Below are positions 8,966 to 19,266 of a stretch of DNA of 64,000 nt, piece by piece; the stretch's first letter is position 1; the number at the start of each line of letters is the position of its first letter. The position numbers and the translations under genes were made by a program. Source of the stretch: Pantoea sp. Nvir (GTDB taxonomy: Bacteria > Pseudomonadota > Gammaproteobacteria > Enterobacterales > Enterobacteriaceae). The stretch is taken from NCBI RefSeq assembly GCF_009829915.1, contig NZ_SZZW01000003.1:1-64000 (forward strand), read 5' to 3'. A model generated the notes under the pieces. The model did no database searches and was not told where the DNA came from. It saw only the letters and a list, made by a program, of their open reading frames with translations.

Positions 8966-10045
8966 TTATACTCCATGTAACAATCGATCTGGCAGAACTG
9001 CCTGTAAAGTTTGGTGTATTTTGCACAGAAGCATTTCGGTAGTTTCCCAGTTGATACAAGCATCTGTCACGGAAACACCATATTTCATTTTGTCGCGTGC
9101 TTGCTCGGAAGATTGATTGCCTTCATAGATATGGCTCTCTAGCATGAGACCAATAATTGAACAATTTCCATCGTTTATCTGAGCCATCACTGATTCGGCC
9201 ACACTAGGCTGGCGACGGTAGTCTTTGTCAGAATTACCATGACTGCAATCTATCATCAAAGCAGGGCGTAGTCCTGCTTTGAGCATCTCCTTTTCGCACT
9301 GTGCCACATCTCGGGGACTATAGTTTGGGGATTTCCCACCGCGCAGGATAACGTGACAGTCAGGATTACCCTGAGTTTGTAGGAGGCATACCTGACCTGC
9401 CTGGTTGATACCAACGAAACGGTGTGGCATGGCAGCAGCACGCATTGCATTAATAGAAGTATCAAGACTACCGTCAGTGCTGTTCTTAAAGCCGACCGGC
9501 ATGGAAAGCCCCGATGCCATCTCACGATGCGTTTGCGATTCAGTAGTACGTGCACCGATAGCCGACCAGCTAAATAAATCGCCAAGATATTGGGGACTAT
9601 TAGGATCGAGCGCCTCAGTCGCAAGAGGTAGACCTATTTTTACCAAATTCACTAGCAGTTGACGCGCAATGTGCAAACCTGCTTCCATATCAAACGAGTT
9701 ATTCATATATGGATCATTAATTAATCCTTTCCAACCAATGGTGGTACGAGGTTTTTCAAAATAGACTCTCATGACAATATATAGCTGATCCTTCAATCTT
9801 TCAGAAAGATCTTCTAGGCGATGAGCGTAATCTAGTGCTGCTTCTATATCATGGATTGAACACGGTCCACATACTACCAACAGGCGCGGATCACGCCCTG
9901 CAATGATATTGGAAATTATTTGACGTGATGCAGCAATCTGCTCTTCTTGTTGAAGATTTAATGGAAATTTCGCTTTTAGTTCTTCAGGAGTAATTAAAAT
10001 CTGTTCATCAGCGATATGCACATTGTTCAGTGCGTCTTTTTGCAT
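8966..10045 (-). CDS. aroF: DAHP synthase, tyrosine-sensitive isozyme
   Basis: AroF condenses phosphoenolpyruvate and erythrose 4-phosphate to DAHP, the first shikimate step. 359 residues from ATG 10045, starting MQKDALNN as in E. coli. A GTG two codons upstream is too close to the AAAGGAT Shine-Dalgarno. Class I synthase motifs are intact: VCGPCSIHD, MRVYFEKPRTT, GARTTESQTHREMASG, and the metal-site DCSHGNS. Asn8, Pro148 and Gln152, where E. coli substitutions relieve tyrosine inhibition, are all conserved, so feedback control is probably kept. No TyrR box is seen upstream, so transcriptional control may be lost. Confidence 0.97.
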   Translation of the reverse strand: MQKDALNNVHIADEQILITPEELKAKFPLNLQQEEQIAASRQIISNIIAGRDPRLLVVCGPCSIHDIEAALDYAHRLEDLSERLKDQLYIVMRVYFEKPRTTIGWKGLINDPYMNNSFDMEAGLHIARQLLVNLVKIGLPLATEALDPNSPQYLGDLFSWSAIGARTTESQTHREMASGLSMPVGFKNSTDGSLDTSINAMRAAAMPHRFVGINQAGQVCLLQTQGNPDCHVILRGGKSPNYSPRDVAQCEKEMLKAGLRPALMIDCSHGNSDKDYRRQPSVAESVMAQINDGNCSIIGLMLESHIYEGNQSSEQARDKMKYGVSVTDACINWETTEMLLCKIHQTLQAVLPDRLLHGV

Positions 10046-10079
10046 AGCCACTATCCTTTTTTCTTGTTATGCAGTGAAT

Positions 10080-10114
10080 GCCTCTCTGAAAGTGAATGTC
10101 TCTTTCAGAGAGGC
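10080..10114. repeat. Perfect 13-bp hairpin in the aroF leader
   Basis: GCCTCTCTGAAAG and CTTTCAGAGAGGC are exact reverse complements separated by 9 nt, about 35 nt upstream of the aroF start. No T run follows on the minus strand, so a simple terminator for the rplS operon is unlikely; it may be a 5'-UTR structure of aroF. The arm and loop also contain a direct repeat (AGTGAATG..CTCT). Confidence 0.7.
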
Positions 10115-10420
10115 CGTAAAACAAGCAATCCAACACACATACTATTACTATCGTAATTAACTATTCTGTTAATTATTTTTTACCGCGTTCCTCATTATGC
10201 GAATATCTATCTCTGTCTACCTTGCTACTTTTACCAAAACCAATATTTTCCTTCATTTCTATTCCTGATCTCTTGCTAAGAGACGATGTTATTCTTATAT
10301 AGAATTTATCCATCATAATTTTTTATTTTCTACTAATTATCACGATAACAAGGGCAGGGGCTAGTATTATGATGGCCCTTTCTTAATGTTGACTTTTAGT
10401 AGATATCCTGAAAACGATAC
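10115..10420. other. Gene-free spacer between aroF and rplS
   Basis: No credible coding sequence. It must hold the aroF promoter and the end of the rplS operon. A loose GC-rich inverted repeat at about 10350-10385 (AGGGC..GGCCCT) just after the rplS stop is a possible terminator. No TGTAAA-N6-TTTACA TyrR box is visible. Confidence 0.5.
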
Positions 10421-10768
10421 TTAGTTAAGACGCTCTTTAATACGAGCTGATTTACCAGTACGCTCACGAAGGTAGTACAATTTAGCTTTACGCACAGCAC
10501 CGCGACGTTTAACCGCAATGTCATCAATGATTGGAGAGTGAGTTTGAAAAATACGCTCAACGCCTGTGCCGTTAGAAAATTTACGAACAGTAAATGCAGA
10601 GTGCAGACCGCGGTTACGAATAGCGATAACCACACCCTCGAATGCTTGCAGACGTTTTTTAGAACCTTCAACGACCCATACTTTCACTTCAACTGTATCA
10701 CCAGGACGGAAGGAAGGTAAGTGTGGTTTCATTTGCTTTTGTTCAAGTTGCTTGATAACATGACTCAT
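10421..10768 (-). CDS. rplS: 50S ribosomal protein L19
   Basis: L19 lies at the subunit interface and contributes to intersubunit bridges. 115 residues as in E. coli, with [49 protein letters not shown] and the basic C-terminus [17 protein letters not shown]. It is last in the operon rpsP-rimM-trmD-rplS, 45 nt after trmD. Start ATG is preceded by AAGAGATTG. No anomalies. Confidence 0.98.
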   Translation of the reverse strand: MSHVIKQLEQKQMKPHLPSFRPGDTVEVKVWVVEGSKKRLQAFEGVVIAIRNRGLHSAFTVRKFSNGTGVERIFQTHSPIIDDIAVKRRGAVRKAKLYYLRERTGKSARIKERLN

Positions 10769-10813
10769 GACTCAATCTCTTATCTTGGGTAGGCTGATAA
10801 TAGTGGTGCAAAA

Positions 10814-11578
10814 TTAATTTACCACCTTATCTTTTTGTTGCTGATGTTCCAATTGGAACAATTTTAGCAGTGTTTTTTGTTCTTCAGTTAGAACAATGCT
10901 TTCCAGAAGTTCTGGCCTTCTTAGCCAAGTTCTACCTAGTGATTGTTTCAGGCGCCAACGACTAATCTCTGCATGGTTACCGGACAGCAATACCGCCGGT
11001 ACAGCCATTCCTTCCAGTACTTCAGGTCGAGTGTAGTGTGGACAGTCCAATAATCCCTTAGAGAATGAATCCTGATCGGCAGACGCCTGCTTACCTAGAA
11101 CACCAGGAATTATCCGAGCAATCGCATCAATCATCGTCATAGCCGGTAGCTCACCACCACTGAGCACATAGTCTCCTATTGACCACTCTTCGTCAATTTC
11201 GGCATGAATAACCCGTTCATCAATACCTTCATAACGGCCACAAACCAGAATTAATTTCTGCTGCTTCGCCAATTCGCAAACGCTCTGTTGTTCAAGTTTA
11301 CGTCCCTGAGGTGATAGATATATTACCCTAGCTTTATTATTACCTGCTGCCGCTTTCGCTGCGCGAATAGCAGCTCGTAATGGGTACACCATCATCAGCA
11401 TTCCCGGACCGCCACCGTAAGGACGTTCATCCACCGTGCGATACTTGTCGCAAGCAAAATCACGAGGGTTCCAACTCTCGATTCTAAGTAAGCCATTTTT
11501 TATAGCCCGACCAGTTACTCCGTAATCAGTAACAGCAACAAACATATTTGGAAACAAGCTAATAATACCAATCCACAT
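10814..11578 (-). CDS. trmD: tRNA (guanine37-N1)-methyltransferase TrmD
   Basis: TrmD methylates G37 next to the anticodon using S-adenosylmethionine and prevents +1 frameshifting; it is essential in most bacteria. From ATG 11578 the product is 254 residues (E. coli 255), starting [10 protein letters not shown]. An in-frame ATG at 11590 with a slightly better Shine-Dalgarno (CAAGGTAAATA) would add four residues. The SPOUT trefoil-knot signatures are intact: [43 protein letters not shown], and the C-terminal GNHAEI and RRPELL. Third gene of the rpsP operon. Confidence 0.97.
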   Translation of the reverse strand: MWIGIISLFPNMFVAVTDYGVTGRAIKNGLLRIESWNPRDFACDKYRTVDERPYGGGPGMLMMVYPLRAAIRAAKAAAGNNKARVIYLSPQGRKLEQQSVCELAKQQKLILVCGRYEGIDERVIHAEIDEEWSIGDYVLSGGELPAMTMIDAIARIIPGVLGKQASADQDSFSKGLLDCPHYTRPEVLEGMAVPAVLLSGNHAEISRWRLKQSLGRTWLRRPELLESIVLTEEQKTLLKLFQLEHQQQKDKVVN

Positions 11579-11611
11579 CGTTTCCGCCATTATTTACCTT
11601 GAATTCAAAGA

Positions 11612-12163
11612 TCAAAAATTAGGATCCCAATCTACTGTAATAAAGCCAGTAACAAGATCGACTTTTTTGATAACCTTTCCATCAAGAAACGGTATTAATC
11701 TTTTTTGCACACCAAATACATCCCTAGAGCTTGCCTCGACAACAATAACGTCGTTAGAACCAGTTTCTATCAAATCAATAACTTTACCCATTTTGTGACC
11801 GTCAATATTAAATACTTGGCAGCCTATCAGGTCTTTCCAGTAGTAATCACCATCATTTAAATCTATAAATTGCGTCGAATCGACCATAATTTCATAATTA
11901 GTCAACATCGCCGCCGCGTCCCTATCGTTAATACCTTGGACTTTAATAATAAAGTGCCGATTTTGGCATCTCCAACTTTCTAATTCGAGCCGTAGCCATT
12001 TCCCGCAGTCATGGATAAACCAAGGCTGGTATCCGAAAATATTTTCGGCCTTTTCAGTGGAAGAAAATACTTTTAGCCAACCACGAATACCATAAGCTGA
12101 ACCAATTTTGCCCAGAATAATGGGCTTTATTATAGGAAGCTGTGTGGTGAACTCTTCGCTCAT
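11612..12163 (-). CDS. rimM: 16S rRNA processing / 30S assembly factor RimM
   Basis: RimM binds S19 and the 30S head late in assembly. 183 residues from ATG 12163 (E. coli 182); TTG 12172 is in frame but unneeded, and GGTGGGT precedes the ATG. N-terminal RimM domain ([20 protein letters not shown]), then the PRC-barrel part ([41 protein letters not shown]) ending VDWDPNF as in enterobacteria. Second gene in the ribosomal operon, 22 nt after rpsP and about 22-34 nt before trmD. Confidence 0.96.
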   Translation of the reverse strand: MSEEFTTQLPIIKPIILGKIGSAYGIRGWLKVFSSTEKAENIFGYQPWFIHDCGKWLRLELESWRCQNRHFIIKVQGINDRDAAAMLTNYEIMVDSTQFIDLNDGDYYWKDLIGCQVFNIDGHKMGKVIDLIETGSNDVIVVEASSRDVFGVQKRLIPFLDGKVIKKVDLVTGFITVDWDPNF

Positions 12164-12185
12164 ACCCACCAACGTACTAGAATAG

Positions 12186-12431
12186 TTATTTTTTTACTCC
12201 TTTTTTGATTAACACTTGAACACGTTCAGAAAGAATAGCACCTTGGCCAATCCAGTGCTCGATGCGGTCTAGATCCAGATGCAAACTTTCTGCCTTACCA
12301 GAAGCTATCGGGTTAAAGAAGCCAACGCGCTCAATGAAACTACCGTTACGTGCATTGCGGCTCTCAGTGACGACGACCTGATAAAACGGACGCTTTTTTA
12401 CACCGTGACGCGCTAAACGAATTGTCACCAT
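12186..12431 (-). CDS. rpsP: 30S ribosomal protein S16
   Basis: S16 is a primary assembly protein of the 30S body. The family start [10 protein letters not shown] at 12431 gives 81 residues (E. coli 82). The frame is open to 12506, but those extra residues are unrelated to S16, and AGAGGA precedes the ATG. Motifs [29 protein letters not shown] and [11 protein letters not shown] are intact. First gene of rpsP-rimM-trmD-rplS; the operon promoter must lie in 12432-12566. Confidence 0.97.
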   Translation of the reverse strand: MVTIRLARHGVKKRPFYQVVVTESRNARNGSFIERVGFFNPIASGKAESLHLDLDRIEHWIGQGAILSERVQVLIKKGVKK

Positions 12432-12566
12432 AATAACATCCTCTTCAATCAACAAAACACCTAGCCCTCCTATGAATAACGCTGGCCAAATGCTATAAAA
12501 ACTCAATAATTCTACTCATTTCGACGTAAAAAACAACCTGTGGACATAACCTTTCTTTTCTAGCTT

Positions 12567-13928
12567 TTAATTTTCAGGAAATCTTATTGGCATCATACCT
12601 TTCATACTGCGCATCATTTTTACCATGCCACCCTTCTTCATTTTCTTCATCATGCGTTGCATATCATCAAACTGCTTAAGCAAGCGATTAACTTCCCATA
12701 CTTGCATGCCACAACCAGTAGCAATTCTGCGTTTGCGTGAGCCTTTAATGATCTCCGGTTTCTTGCGTTCTTTGCTCGTCATGGAGTTAATGATCGCCTC
12801 CATGCGTAATAGTATCTTATCGTCTATCTGTGATTTTACATTGTCTGATAATTGACCCATACCAGGTAATTTGCAAACTAAGTTCGCCATACCTCCAATT
12901 TTGCGCATTTGCTTAAGCTGCTCAAAAAAATCGTTGAGATCGAATTCATCACCACTTTTTAATTTTCTCGCAAACTTTTCAGCCTGATCATGGTTAACTT
13001 TGCTTTCGATATCTTCAATAAGCGACAGGACGTCCCCCATGCCGAGAATGCGCGAAGCGATACGATCAGGATAAAAAGGCTCCAGTGCGTCGATTGTCTC
13101 GCCTATACCAACAAATTTAATCGGTTTACCGGTAATATGTCGAATTGATAGCGCGGCACCACCACGCGCATCTCCATCTACCTTAGTTAGGATTACACCA
13201 GTCAGTGGTAGGACATCATTAAAGGCTTTGGCAGTATTCGCCGCATCTTGACCAGTCATGGCGTCTACCACAAATAGTGTCTCTACTGGATTAATGACAG
13301 CATGTACCTGCTTGATCTCGACCATCATCTCTTCATCAATATGTAGACGACCAGCGGTATCCACCAATAGTACATCATAAAACTGCAGCGTAGCCGCTTT
13401 CAGCGCGTTCTTAACAATTTCCACCGGTTTTTGGCTGATATCTGAAGGGAAAAAACCTACACCAATTTGTTGTACAAGAACTTCAAGTTGTTTAATTGCC
13501 GCCGGGCGATAAACGTCTACAGAAACAACTAATACTTTCTTTTTATGCTTTTCATGTAGTAATTTACCTAGTTTGCCAAGGCTGGTGGTTTTACCTGAAC
13601 CCTGCATACCTGTCATCAAGACCACTGCCGGAGGCTGTACGGATAGGTTAAGAGCATTATTTTTTAATCCCATTGCTTCGACTAGTTCGTTGCGAACTAT
13701 TTTAATAAACTCTTGTCCTGGTGTTAGGCTCTTGTTAATATCTTGACCTATTGCGCGCTCTTTCACACGGTGAATAAATTCACGTACCACTAACAGCGCG
13801 ACGTCTGCTTCAAGCAGCGCTATACGCACTTCACGTAGGGTATTCTTAATATTATCCTCAGTCAGTCTTCCGCAATGGCTAATATTACTCAGGATACGCG
13901 TAAAACGATTAGTTAAATTTTCAAACAT
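12567..13928 (-). CDS. ffh: Signal recognition particle protein Ffh
   Basis: Ffh binds 4.5S RNA and signal peptides and delivers ribosomes to FtsY at the membrane through GTP hydrolysis. 453 residues as in E. coli. N domain about 1-90, G domain with G1 MQGSGKTTSLGKLG (about 103), DTAGRLHIDEEM, TKVDGDARGGAALS and GIGETID, then the methionine-rich M domain from about 300 ending in KKMKKGGMVKMMRSMKGM. It precedes the ribosomal operon on the same strand and is divergent from ypjD, as in E. coli. Essential and well conserved. Confidence 0.98.
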   Translation of the reverse strand: MFENLTNRFTRILSNISHCGRLTEDNIKNTLREVRIALLEADVALLVVREFIHRVKERAIGQDINKSLTPGQEFIKIVRNELVEAMGLKNNALNLSVQPPAVVLMTGMQGSGKTTSLGKLGKLLHEKHKKKVLVVSVDVYRPAAIKQLEVLVQQIGVGFFPSDISQKPVEIVKNALKAATLQFYDVLLVDTAGRLHIDEEMMVEIKQVHAVINPVETLFVVDAMTGQDAANTAKAFNDVLPLTGVILTKVDGDARGGAALSIRHITGKPIKFVGIGETIDALEPFYPDRIASRILGMGDVLSLIEDIESKVNHDQAEKFARKLKSGDEFDLNDFFEQLKQMRKIGGMANLVCKLPGMGQLSDNVKSQIDDKILLRMEAIINSMTSKERKKPEIIKGSRKRRIATGCGMQVWEVNRLLKQFDDMQRMMKKMKKGGMVKMMRSMKGMMPIRFPEN

Positions 13929-14085
13929 TATTTTTCACTCGGAAACTCGCGTTACCCTTGAAGTGCATAAGGTTACGGTATTATAACACAAAGCTAGACA
14001 ATATCTGGAAGTACTCTTTACATCATTTAATGGTGACTTCCACCTACGCTATACTGTTATTTGTTTGACTAGTCCCTGGCCACTA

Positions 14086-14171
14086 ATGGCAGTGTTCTCT
14101 TCCTGTGTTTTGCTAATGGCGCACGTAGTAATGCTACAGTGGATCTTAATCGTTGACATAGAAAAAATATA
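14086..14171 (+). pseudogene. Detached N-terminal relic of ypjD/corE
   Basis: ATG 14086 opens MAVFSSCVLLMAHVVMLQW, resembling the first transmembrane segment of YpjD (MPVFALLALVAYSVSLALI). This frame stops at TAA near 14169, and the rest of the gene continues in another frame from about 14175. YpjD residues of about 28-58 appear deleted at the junction. So the gene has been broken by a deletion/frameshift near its 5' end. Confidence 0.45.
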
Positions 14172-14174
14172 AGT

Positions 14175-14783
14175 TTGCAAAGTATCTATTTATTGGTCAA
14201 CTTGCTTATCTATGCCATAATCAATAATATGGCATTATGTAATAACAGCTGGATACTACTGACGATAGTTTACAGTTTTGCACTAATCAATCTAGTTTTT
14301 ATCACTTTTTTGACCAATGTGTTTATTACCAATCTTAAAGTTACGCCAACTATGATAATCCATATTAGTCTTTCTCTGTTCGCCTACGCGACTTTAATTA
14401 TTGCAGCACTTTATGCACTACAAGTGGCATGGATCGACTATCAGCTCAAGAATAAGAAACTTATTTTTACCCAAAATATGCCCCCTCTGTTGAGTATTGA
14501 ACGTAAAATGTTTCATATTATTCAGATTGGTATGGTACTACTGACACTATTACTAGTATGCACGGGCTTATTTTATAGGCGTAATCTTTTCAGCATTGAG
14601 AACGTGGATAAGGCTATGCTCTCAATTCTCGCTTGGTTCGTTTACATCGTTTTACTTTGGGGACATTATCATGAAGGCTGGCGTGGTCGGCGTATAGTTT
14701 GGTTTAACTGTAGCGGTGCACTGCTATTGACGATGGCCTATTTCGGCTGCCATATCTTACAACACATAAAGCAGCCTTCTTAG
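14175..14783 (+). CDS. ypjD: YpjD/CorE-like inner membrane protein, N-terminally truncated
   Basis: YpjD (CorE) belongs to the CcsA/CcmC-type membrane proteins and is a poorly understood companion of the CorB/C magnesium/cobalt-efflux proteins. The 202 residues align with E. coli YpjD from about residue 62 to the end (263 aa in E. coli), including VYSFALINL, YQLKNKKL, SIERKMFHIIQIG and the signature WGHYHEGWRGRRIVWF, with several transmembrane helices. The first helix lies in another frame upstream. Translation would have to start at TTG 14175 or ATG 14229, and no good Shine-Dalgarno is seen. The body is clean of stops, so it is either a shortened functional protein or a recent pseudogene. 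Confidence 0.6.
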   Translation: MQSIYLLVNLLIYAIINNMALCNNSWILLTIVYSFALINLVFITFLTNVFITNLKVTPTMIIHISLSLFAYATLIIAALYALQVAWIDYQLKNKKLIFTQNMPPLLSIERKMFHIIQIGMVLLTLLLVCTGLFYRRNLFSIENVDKAMLSILAWFVYIVLLWGHYHEGWRGRRIVWFNCSGALLLTMAYFGCHILQHIKQPS

Positions 14784-15686
14784 AAGTATTAAATTCCTAG
14801 GTTTAAATATATTTTCATATAACTAAAAAGCTGAGACGATTAACTAAGAATAGGCACGTAGATTGATTAAAAGTAGATGAAAAGTTTCAGTTCAGTGCTT
14901 CGCCTTCTAAATTAGCAAGGATAGATAATATTTCTTCTTAAAATTATTTCATCAAGAATGAACCTCGGAACAAAAATCCTAATCATTTGAAATTTAATTT
15001 TTATGTTACTGTTCCCCGACAAACGACGGACTACCCTTCATTTGAAGAAAAAATTTTCTTATCCGCATAGCCTTTTCTGCCTTTGCTTCTGCAAGATGTA
15101 ATTACTGTTTATAGTTTAGCGCTGAAATACTCTGGACTAAAATAGTGGTAATAGAGAGATAGTCTTGACACAAGTTCCAAGAACCACAAGTAAATTGGAA
15201 TAAATAAAAGCGATGTTGCGTACAGCGGATGAAATTAATACGCAGTAGAAAACATACTTTTTAATTCAATATCTAGATCGTAAAATTGCAGCGATATAAA
15301 AAGAAAAGTGAATATTTTCAAGTAAATATATATCTTTCCTACCGGATTTGTATCTCTTTTTACTAGAGGAACAATGATTTAATCAAATGACTATGTTATA
15401 AGTATTACTGGGAAGTGGCAACAAAGTATTAAAGTCTGTGTTAGATTTTGCCAAATACAGGCAAACCTACCATTAATAGCCTACTTTTAAGATAAGACAT
15501 GCAGAAGAAATTAAAAATTAATATGTGAGGGGCAGGGTTAAAACTAAGTAATTGATATTCATTATTAGTAATAATATATGTGTAAGCACACACCATAATA
15601 ATAGCATAACTAAAAACATCCATCTTCTCCTAAAATTAATTCATAAACAACACGTGGGTAATACGGCATTTTACTATCCTTAACAA
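14784..15686. other. Gene-free stretch between ypjD and luxS
   Basis: No recognisable gene on either strand. In E. coli this interval holds a very long series of genes (corB, grpE, nadK, recN and onward to emrAB), all absent here. A 60-codon minus-strand frame after luxS (15441-15623) has an AGGAG-like motif but resembles nothing. Confidence 0.5.
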
Positions 15687-16199
15687 TTAAATAGGGGGTT
15701 TCTGTAGCGTTTCTTGAGGTAATTTTAGATCTTCGTTACGATTTACTCCAATATCATGCGCTAGTACGTTGCGTGCAATTTGCTTTGCTTCATCCAGCGA
15801 ATGTAGTTTGTAGCTGCCACACTGGTATTTATTTAGTCCTGGGATTTGATTTTGATCCTTTACTTTTAAGACATCTTCCATTGATCCTTTCCATGCCTGG
15901 GAGACGCGCTGTTCATCCAGCATACCAATTATGCTCATATAGAAGCCAGTACGACAGCCCATTGGCGAGATATCAATTATCTCAACGCTTTTGCCATTGA
16001 GATAGTTGCGCATAAAACCTGCAAAAAGATGCTCTAGTGTGTGGATGCCACGCTCGGATAAGATCTCTTTATTGGGACGACAGAAACGCAAGTCAAAAAC
16101 ATGGATAATATCACCATGTGGAGCTTGTATAATTTTCACGCTACGCACCGCAGGTGCGATCATGACTGTATGATCAACACAAAAACTGTCTAGTGGCAT
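15687..16199 (-). CDS. luxS: S-ribosylhomocysteine lyase LuxS
   Basis: LuxS cleaves S-ribosylhomocysteine to homocysteine and the AI-2 precursor DPD, recycling the product of methylation reactions. 170 residues (E. coli 171). The metal site [13 protein letters not shown] (HxxEH) and catalytic Cys in [12 protein letters not shown] are present, with a second metal-ligand region [14 protein letters not shown] quorum-sensing role is unlikely in a host-restricted bacterium, so homocysteine recycling is the more probable reason to keep it. It is divergent from micA and downstream of gshA as in E. coli. Confidence 0.97.
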   Translation of the reverse strand: MPLDSFCVDHTVMIAPAVRSVKIIQAPHGDIIHVFDLRFCRPNKEILSERGIHTLEHLFAGFMRNYLNGKSVEIIDISPMGCRTGFYMSIIGMLDEQRVSQAWKGSMEDVLKVKDQNQIPGLNKYQCGSYKLHSLDEAKQIARNVLAHDIGVNRNEDLKLPQETLQKPPI

Positions 16200-16238
16200 A
16201 CATCATCCTTCTCTTATGTGAAGCTTTCTTTATAAAAA

Positions 16239-16267
16239 GTGAAACTTTTCTATCCGCCTAACTTTAA
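16239..16267 (+). promoter_or_regulatory. Sigma-E-like promoter of micA
   Basis: GAAACTT (AACTT at 16243-16247), a 15-nt spacer and TTTAA (16263-16267) resemble the envelope-stress sigma-E consensus GGAACTT / TCTGA with the right spacing to the predicted micA start near 16276. E. coli micA is sigma-E dependent. The -10 match is weak. Confidence 0.4.
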
Positions 16268-16275
16268 GAATACGT

Positions 16276-16350
16276 AAAAGAAGCGCTTTTGTTATCATCT
16301 CTGACAATGGGGGATGTTGTTTGGCTACATTGATGTAGTCCCTTTCTTTC
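16276..16350 (+). ncRNA. micA: Small regulatory RNA MicA
   Basis: The plus strand between luxS and gshA reads AAAGAAGCGCTTTTGTTATCATC, closely matching the 5' pairing region of E. coli MicA (GAAAGACGCGCATTTGTTATCATC), and ends in a terminator stem GGCTACAT/ATGTAGTCC followed by CTTTCTTTCTT. Length about 75 nt, position and orientation (divergent from luxS, abutting the gshA stop) are as in E. coli. MicA is an Hfq-dependent sRNA that represses ompA translation under envelope stress, and it also overlaps the luxS leader. The seed is the best conserved part, which argues for function. Confidence 0.8.
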
Positions 16351-17913
16351 TTAGCTAGGATAGCTGGCTAGGAAAGTCTCAAAATCAACAGTTTCACCCT
16401 CCTCTAGCTGTTTCTGAGCAAGAACCGATTCTCTTGCCTGACGAAAGAAATCTTCTTCACTCACTACTTCCAATAGTTCTGTGCATAATACCTGACGATA
16501 CTGTTCTGCTAAGGCAACACCTGTGCTAGTAATGCCATTTTCTTTTATAAGGTGGAGAATACGTGCTGAGTAGGTTAGCTCAGGATTGTCAAAAAATCCT
16601 ACTAATTGATCGCAAACCTGTTGATAGTGTGTACTGTACTGAGTATTGTCAAATACTTCTGCAACGCGATACAGATCCGCAAACAGAGCTTTACCAACTT
16701 CAACTAGTGAATATTCGGTATCGCTACAGCCGCTTAAGATCATTTGATTTGGTTTACGTCCTTCCAGAACGACGCGGTTCCAATTCTTGCGGTTACACAG
16801 TAGTTCGTTAGCACACATTTCTGGCGCATCAGCCAAGATACACCAGATCAGAAACAAATCGAGGAAACGTAATTGTTGCGCGTCCACACCAATGGCAGAG
16901 AAAGGGTTAATGTCCAGAGAACGTATTTCAATATATTCGATACCACCTCGCAATAGCGCATCCGATAACCCTTCGCCTGCAAGGGTTATGCGCTTTGGAC
17001 GAATCGGCATGTAAAGCTCATTTTCAATTTGTAGGACATTAGTATTAAGCTGTATCCAATTACCAGCTGCATTTTTAGTGCCTATCGCCGCATACTCTTT
17101 AGAAGGCGTTTTAATGGCAGTTTTTAACGTTTCTACGTATCCCTCTAAAGAATTAAAAGTAATGCCGATGCCATTTTGTAATTTATTGGTATGACCGAGG
17201 TTGCTAAGACGCAGTGAAGTTGCATATGGCATCCACAGTGTACCATTTCCATCTGTTTTAAATGGTAGCTCGATTTTTTTTCCTTGTAAAAAGCTAGAAC
17301 TGATAGCCGGTGACGCTCCAAATAAATAGGGGATCACCCAGCCAAATCGGTAATAATTACGAATTAAGCGTAGGTATCCTATTGAAATTTTTTCTTTTCT
17401 ACTAGCAGTATCTTTTACTTCATCCCATTCTTGCCAGAAAGTCATCGGTAGTGAGAAATTATAATGGATACCTGCAATTGTTTGCATAAGTGCCCCGTAG
17501 CGATTTTTAAGGCCCCGGCGGTAAAGTGTCTTCATACGGCCGATATTAGAGCTGCCGTACTGCGCTAGCACAATACGTTCAGCGTCCTCAATCAAACATG
17601 GCATACTAAAGGGCCACATCCGCTCTTCATCCAGCTTACGTGCTACATAGCGATGTATATCGCGCAGGAACGCTAACATATGCTCGATATTTTCATCTAC
17701 TGGTGTAATAAATTCAAGTAGTGTCTCTGCAAAATCCGTAGTGATCCATTTATGCTTAAGAGCTGACCCCAGCGGTTTAGGATGGTTACTCTCAGTTAAA
17801 TGACCATTAGGTTTTACGCGTAGCGTTTCACGCTCAATACCCCGACAAATACCTTTCAAGACATTGGGATGCGCCTCCAGCCAAGAAAGAGCTCTAGATA
17901 CGTCTGGGATCAA
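16351..17913 (-). CDS. gshA: Glutamate-cysteine ligase
   Basis: GshA makes gamma-glutamylcysteine from glutamate, cysteine and ATP, the first step to glutathione. From TTG 17913, in the same place as the E. coli TTG start (LIPDVS), the product is 520 residues (E. coli 518) and has GGGGGG 6 nt upstream. ATG 17955 would add 14 residues. Family motifs are present: [62 protein letters not shown]. With the cysteine pathway complete further along, glutathione synthesis is plausible. The stop codon adjoins the micA terminator. Confidence 0.95.
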   Translation of the reverse strand: MIPDVSRALSWLEAHPNVLKGICRGIERETLRVKPNGHLTESNHPKPLGSALKHKWITTDFAETLLEFITPVDENIEHMLAFLRDIHRYVARKLDEERMWPFSMPCLIEDAERIVLAQYGSSNIGRMKTLYRRGLKNRYGALMQTIAGIHYNFSLPMTFWQEWDEVKDTASRKEKISIGYLRLIRNYYRFGWVIPYLFGASPAISSSFLQGKKIELPFKTDGNGTLWMPYATSLRLSNLGHTNKLQNGIGITFNSLEGYVETLKTAIKTPSKEYAAIGTKNAAGNWIQLNTNVLQIENELYMPIRPKRITLAGEGLSDALLRGGIEYIEIRSLDINPFSAIGVDAQQLRFLDLFLIWCILADAPEMCANELLCNRKNWNRVVLEGRKPNQMILSGCSDTEYSLVEVGKALFADLYRVAEVFDNTQYSTHYQQVCDQLVGFFDNPELTYSARILHLIKENGITSTGVALAEQYRQVLCTELLEVVSEEDFFRQARESVLAQKQLEEGETVDFETFLASYPS

Positions 17914-17955
17914 ATTAACCCCCCATTGGGACAGTAATTTATTTTTGTTCAGCAT

Positions 17956-19266
17956 AATGTTAGCCTTAGCTTTGAATCTGTGCGAATTAATGCCGCTATT
18001 GTACCCTTTGTAAAGTAGAAGTCGCGATAATGATATAATTGCACTGTTTTTCGACGGAGAGACAACAACAGATAGGACAAAGGTTTGTAAACGGCATACT
18101 GCCTGGAAATGTTAGGCACAGGTCGTATAGAATGGACGGCTAGTGAAGTCAACAAAGGCTGGTGAAGCTATAATTACGTTATTGCTGTGTGAGCCATAAT
18201 TCCTAAAATTTCAATGGAAATTAATAGTCAAAAAAATATTATTTACTCTACCTAATTTAGTAGCCTATTAATGCCTACATAATCAATTTACGAAGCCTTG
18301 AAAGCTGCTGTTGAACAGAATACAAATCTCAGTTCCTTATTCCCATAATCGTACACTACTCACATCCATACTTGCTACTTTAAAACCTCACGTCAAAATC
18401 GGCGTATTCAAATACCATATAGCACTCGGACAACACCTATTAAATAAAATTAATAGAGTTAAGGGTTGTATAACGCTCAGTGTTATTTGCGCTTACTACT
18501 TCAATGAAAATTTTCATAATCTTAACTGGCTAAACAGCATGTCTATCATGCTATATTTTTTCATCACCAACCTTAATTGTATGGTTCCGTTTTGTAATAG
18601 GTCTTGACTATTTTCTTTAGTGATAACTGTCTAACGCTTCCCAGAAACACGGTTTTGACTACCACCGGTTTTTATGGTAAGAAAATAAAGATCGTGAGAG
18701 GAGTAGTTGTTTGATAACAAACTATATAAGACACCAGGGCGGTAGATCATTAAAATTTATATTTGTGATTTATTCAGCGTCAGTCTGTATTCAGACATTA
18801 CTGTATGAGAACATTTTAATGTATCTGCTCTTGATATCAAGAATTATTCTGTCCATATAGTAAATTAAAGGATTGTATTAATGGTACATTGATACTTTGG
18901 ATATCGGATAAACACCCTATTCCTTTAGTGTAAGGCCACATGCTATCCCAAATGATATAACAAAAAACCATTTGAAAAAAATGAATATTTTTTCATTAAA
19001 AAAATGGTCGTACGGTGTCGTGTGAAATAGAGAAAAATTAAGAGGTTTTTAAATTCTATCTGGGGTGAGGAGTATGCTGTCAAAGTGCAGTAGTAGGAGG
19101 AAAAGGATGTGTATGTAATGTATAAGCAAGAGGGATTAGTTTAATGTGTCTTATTCTGTACTACGAAACTGCTCCTGGAACAATGAACTGCTCCCCCGTA
19201 CTACTTGTGGTGGTACACCCATGTCTTCTCAGTGGGTATGGCGGAAGCTCATCTGCATTACAAATA
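17956..19266. other. Gene-free stretch between gshA and the tRNA pair
   Basis: No convincing gene. E. coli has yqaA and yqaB here and three more tRNA-Arg copies; none is recognisable. A 98-codon plus-strand frame at 18311-18607 (TTG start) has no Shine-Dalgarno, no recognisable motif and AT-rich random composition. Confidence 0.5.

Noticed and set aside
15441-15623. 60-codon minus-strand frame after luxS with AGGAG near its ATG
   Set aside because: Spacing of the AGGAG is short, the peptide is AT-driven and unlike any known family; not enough to call a gene.
18311-18607. 98-codon plus-strand frame between gshA and the tRNAs
   Set aside because: TTG start without a Shine-Dalgarno, no motif, composition like the surrounding spacer.
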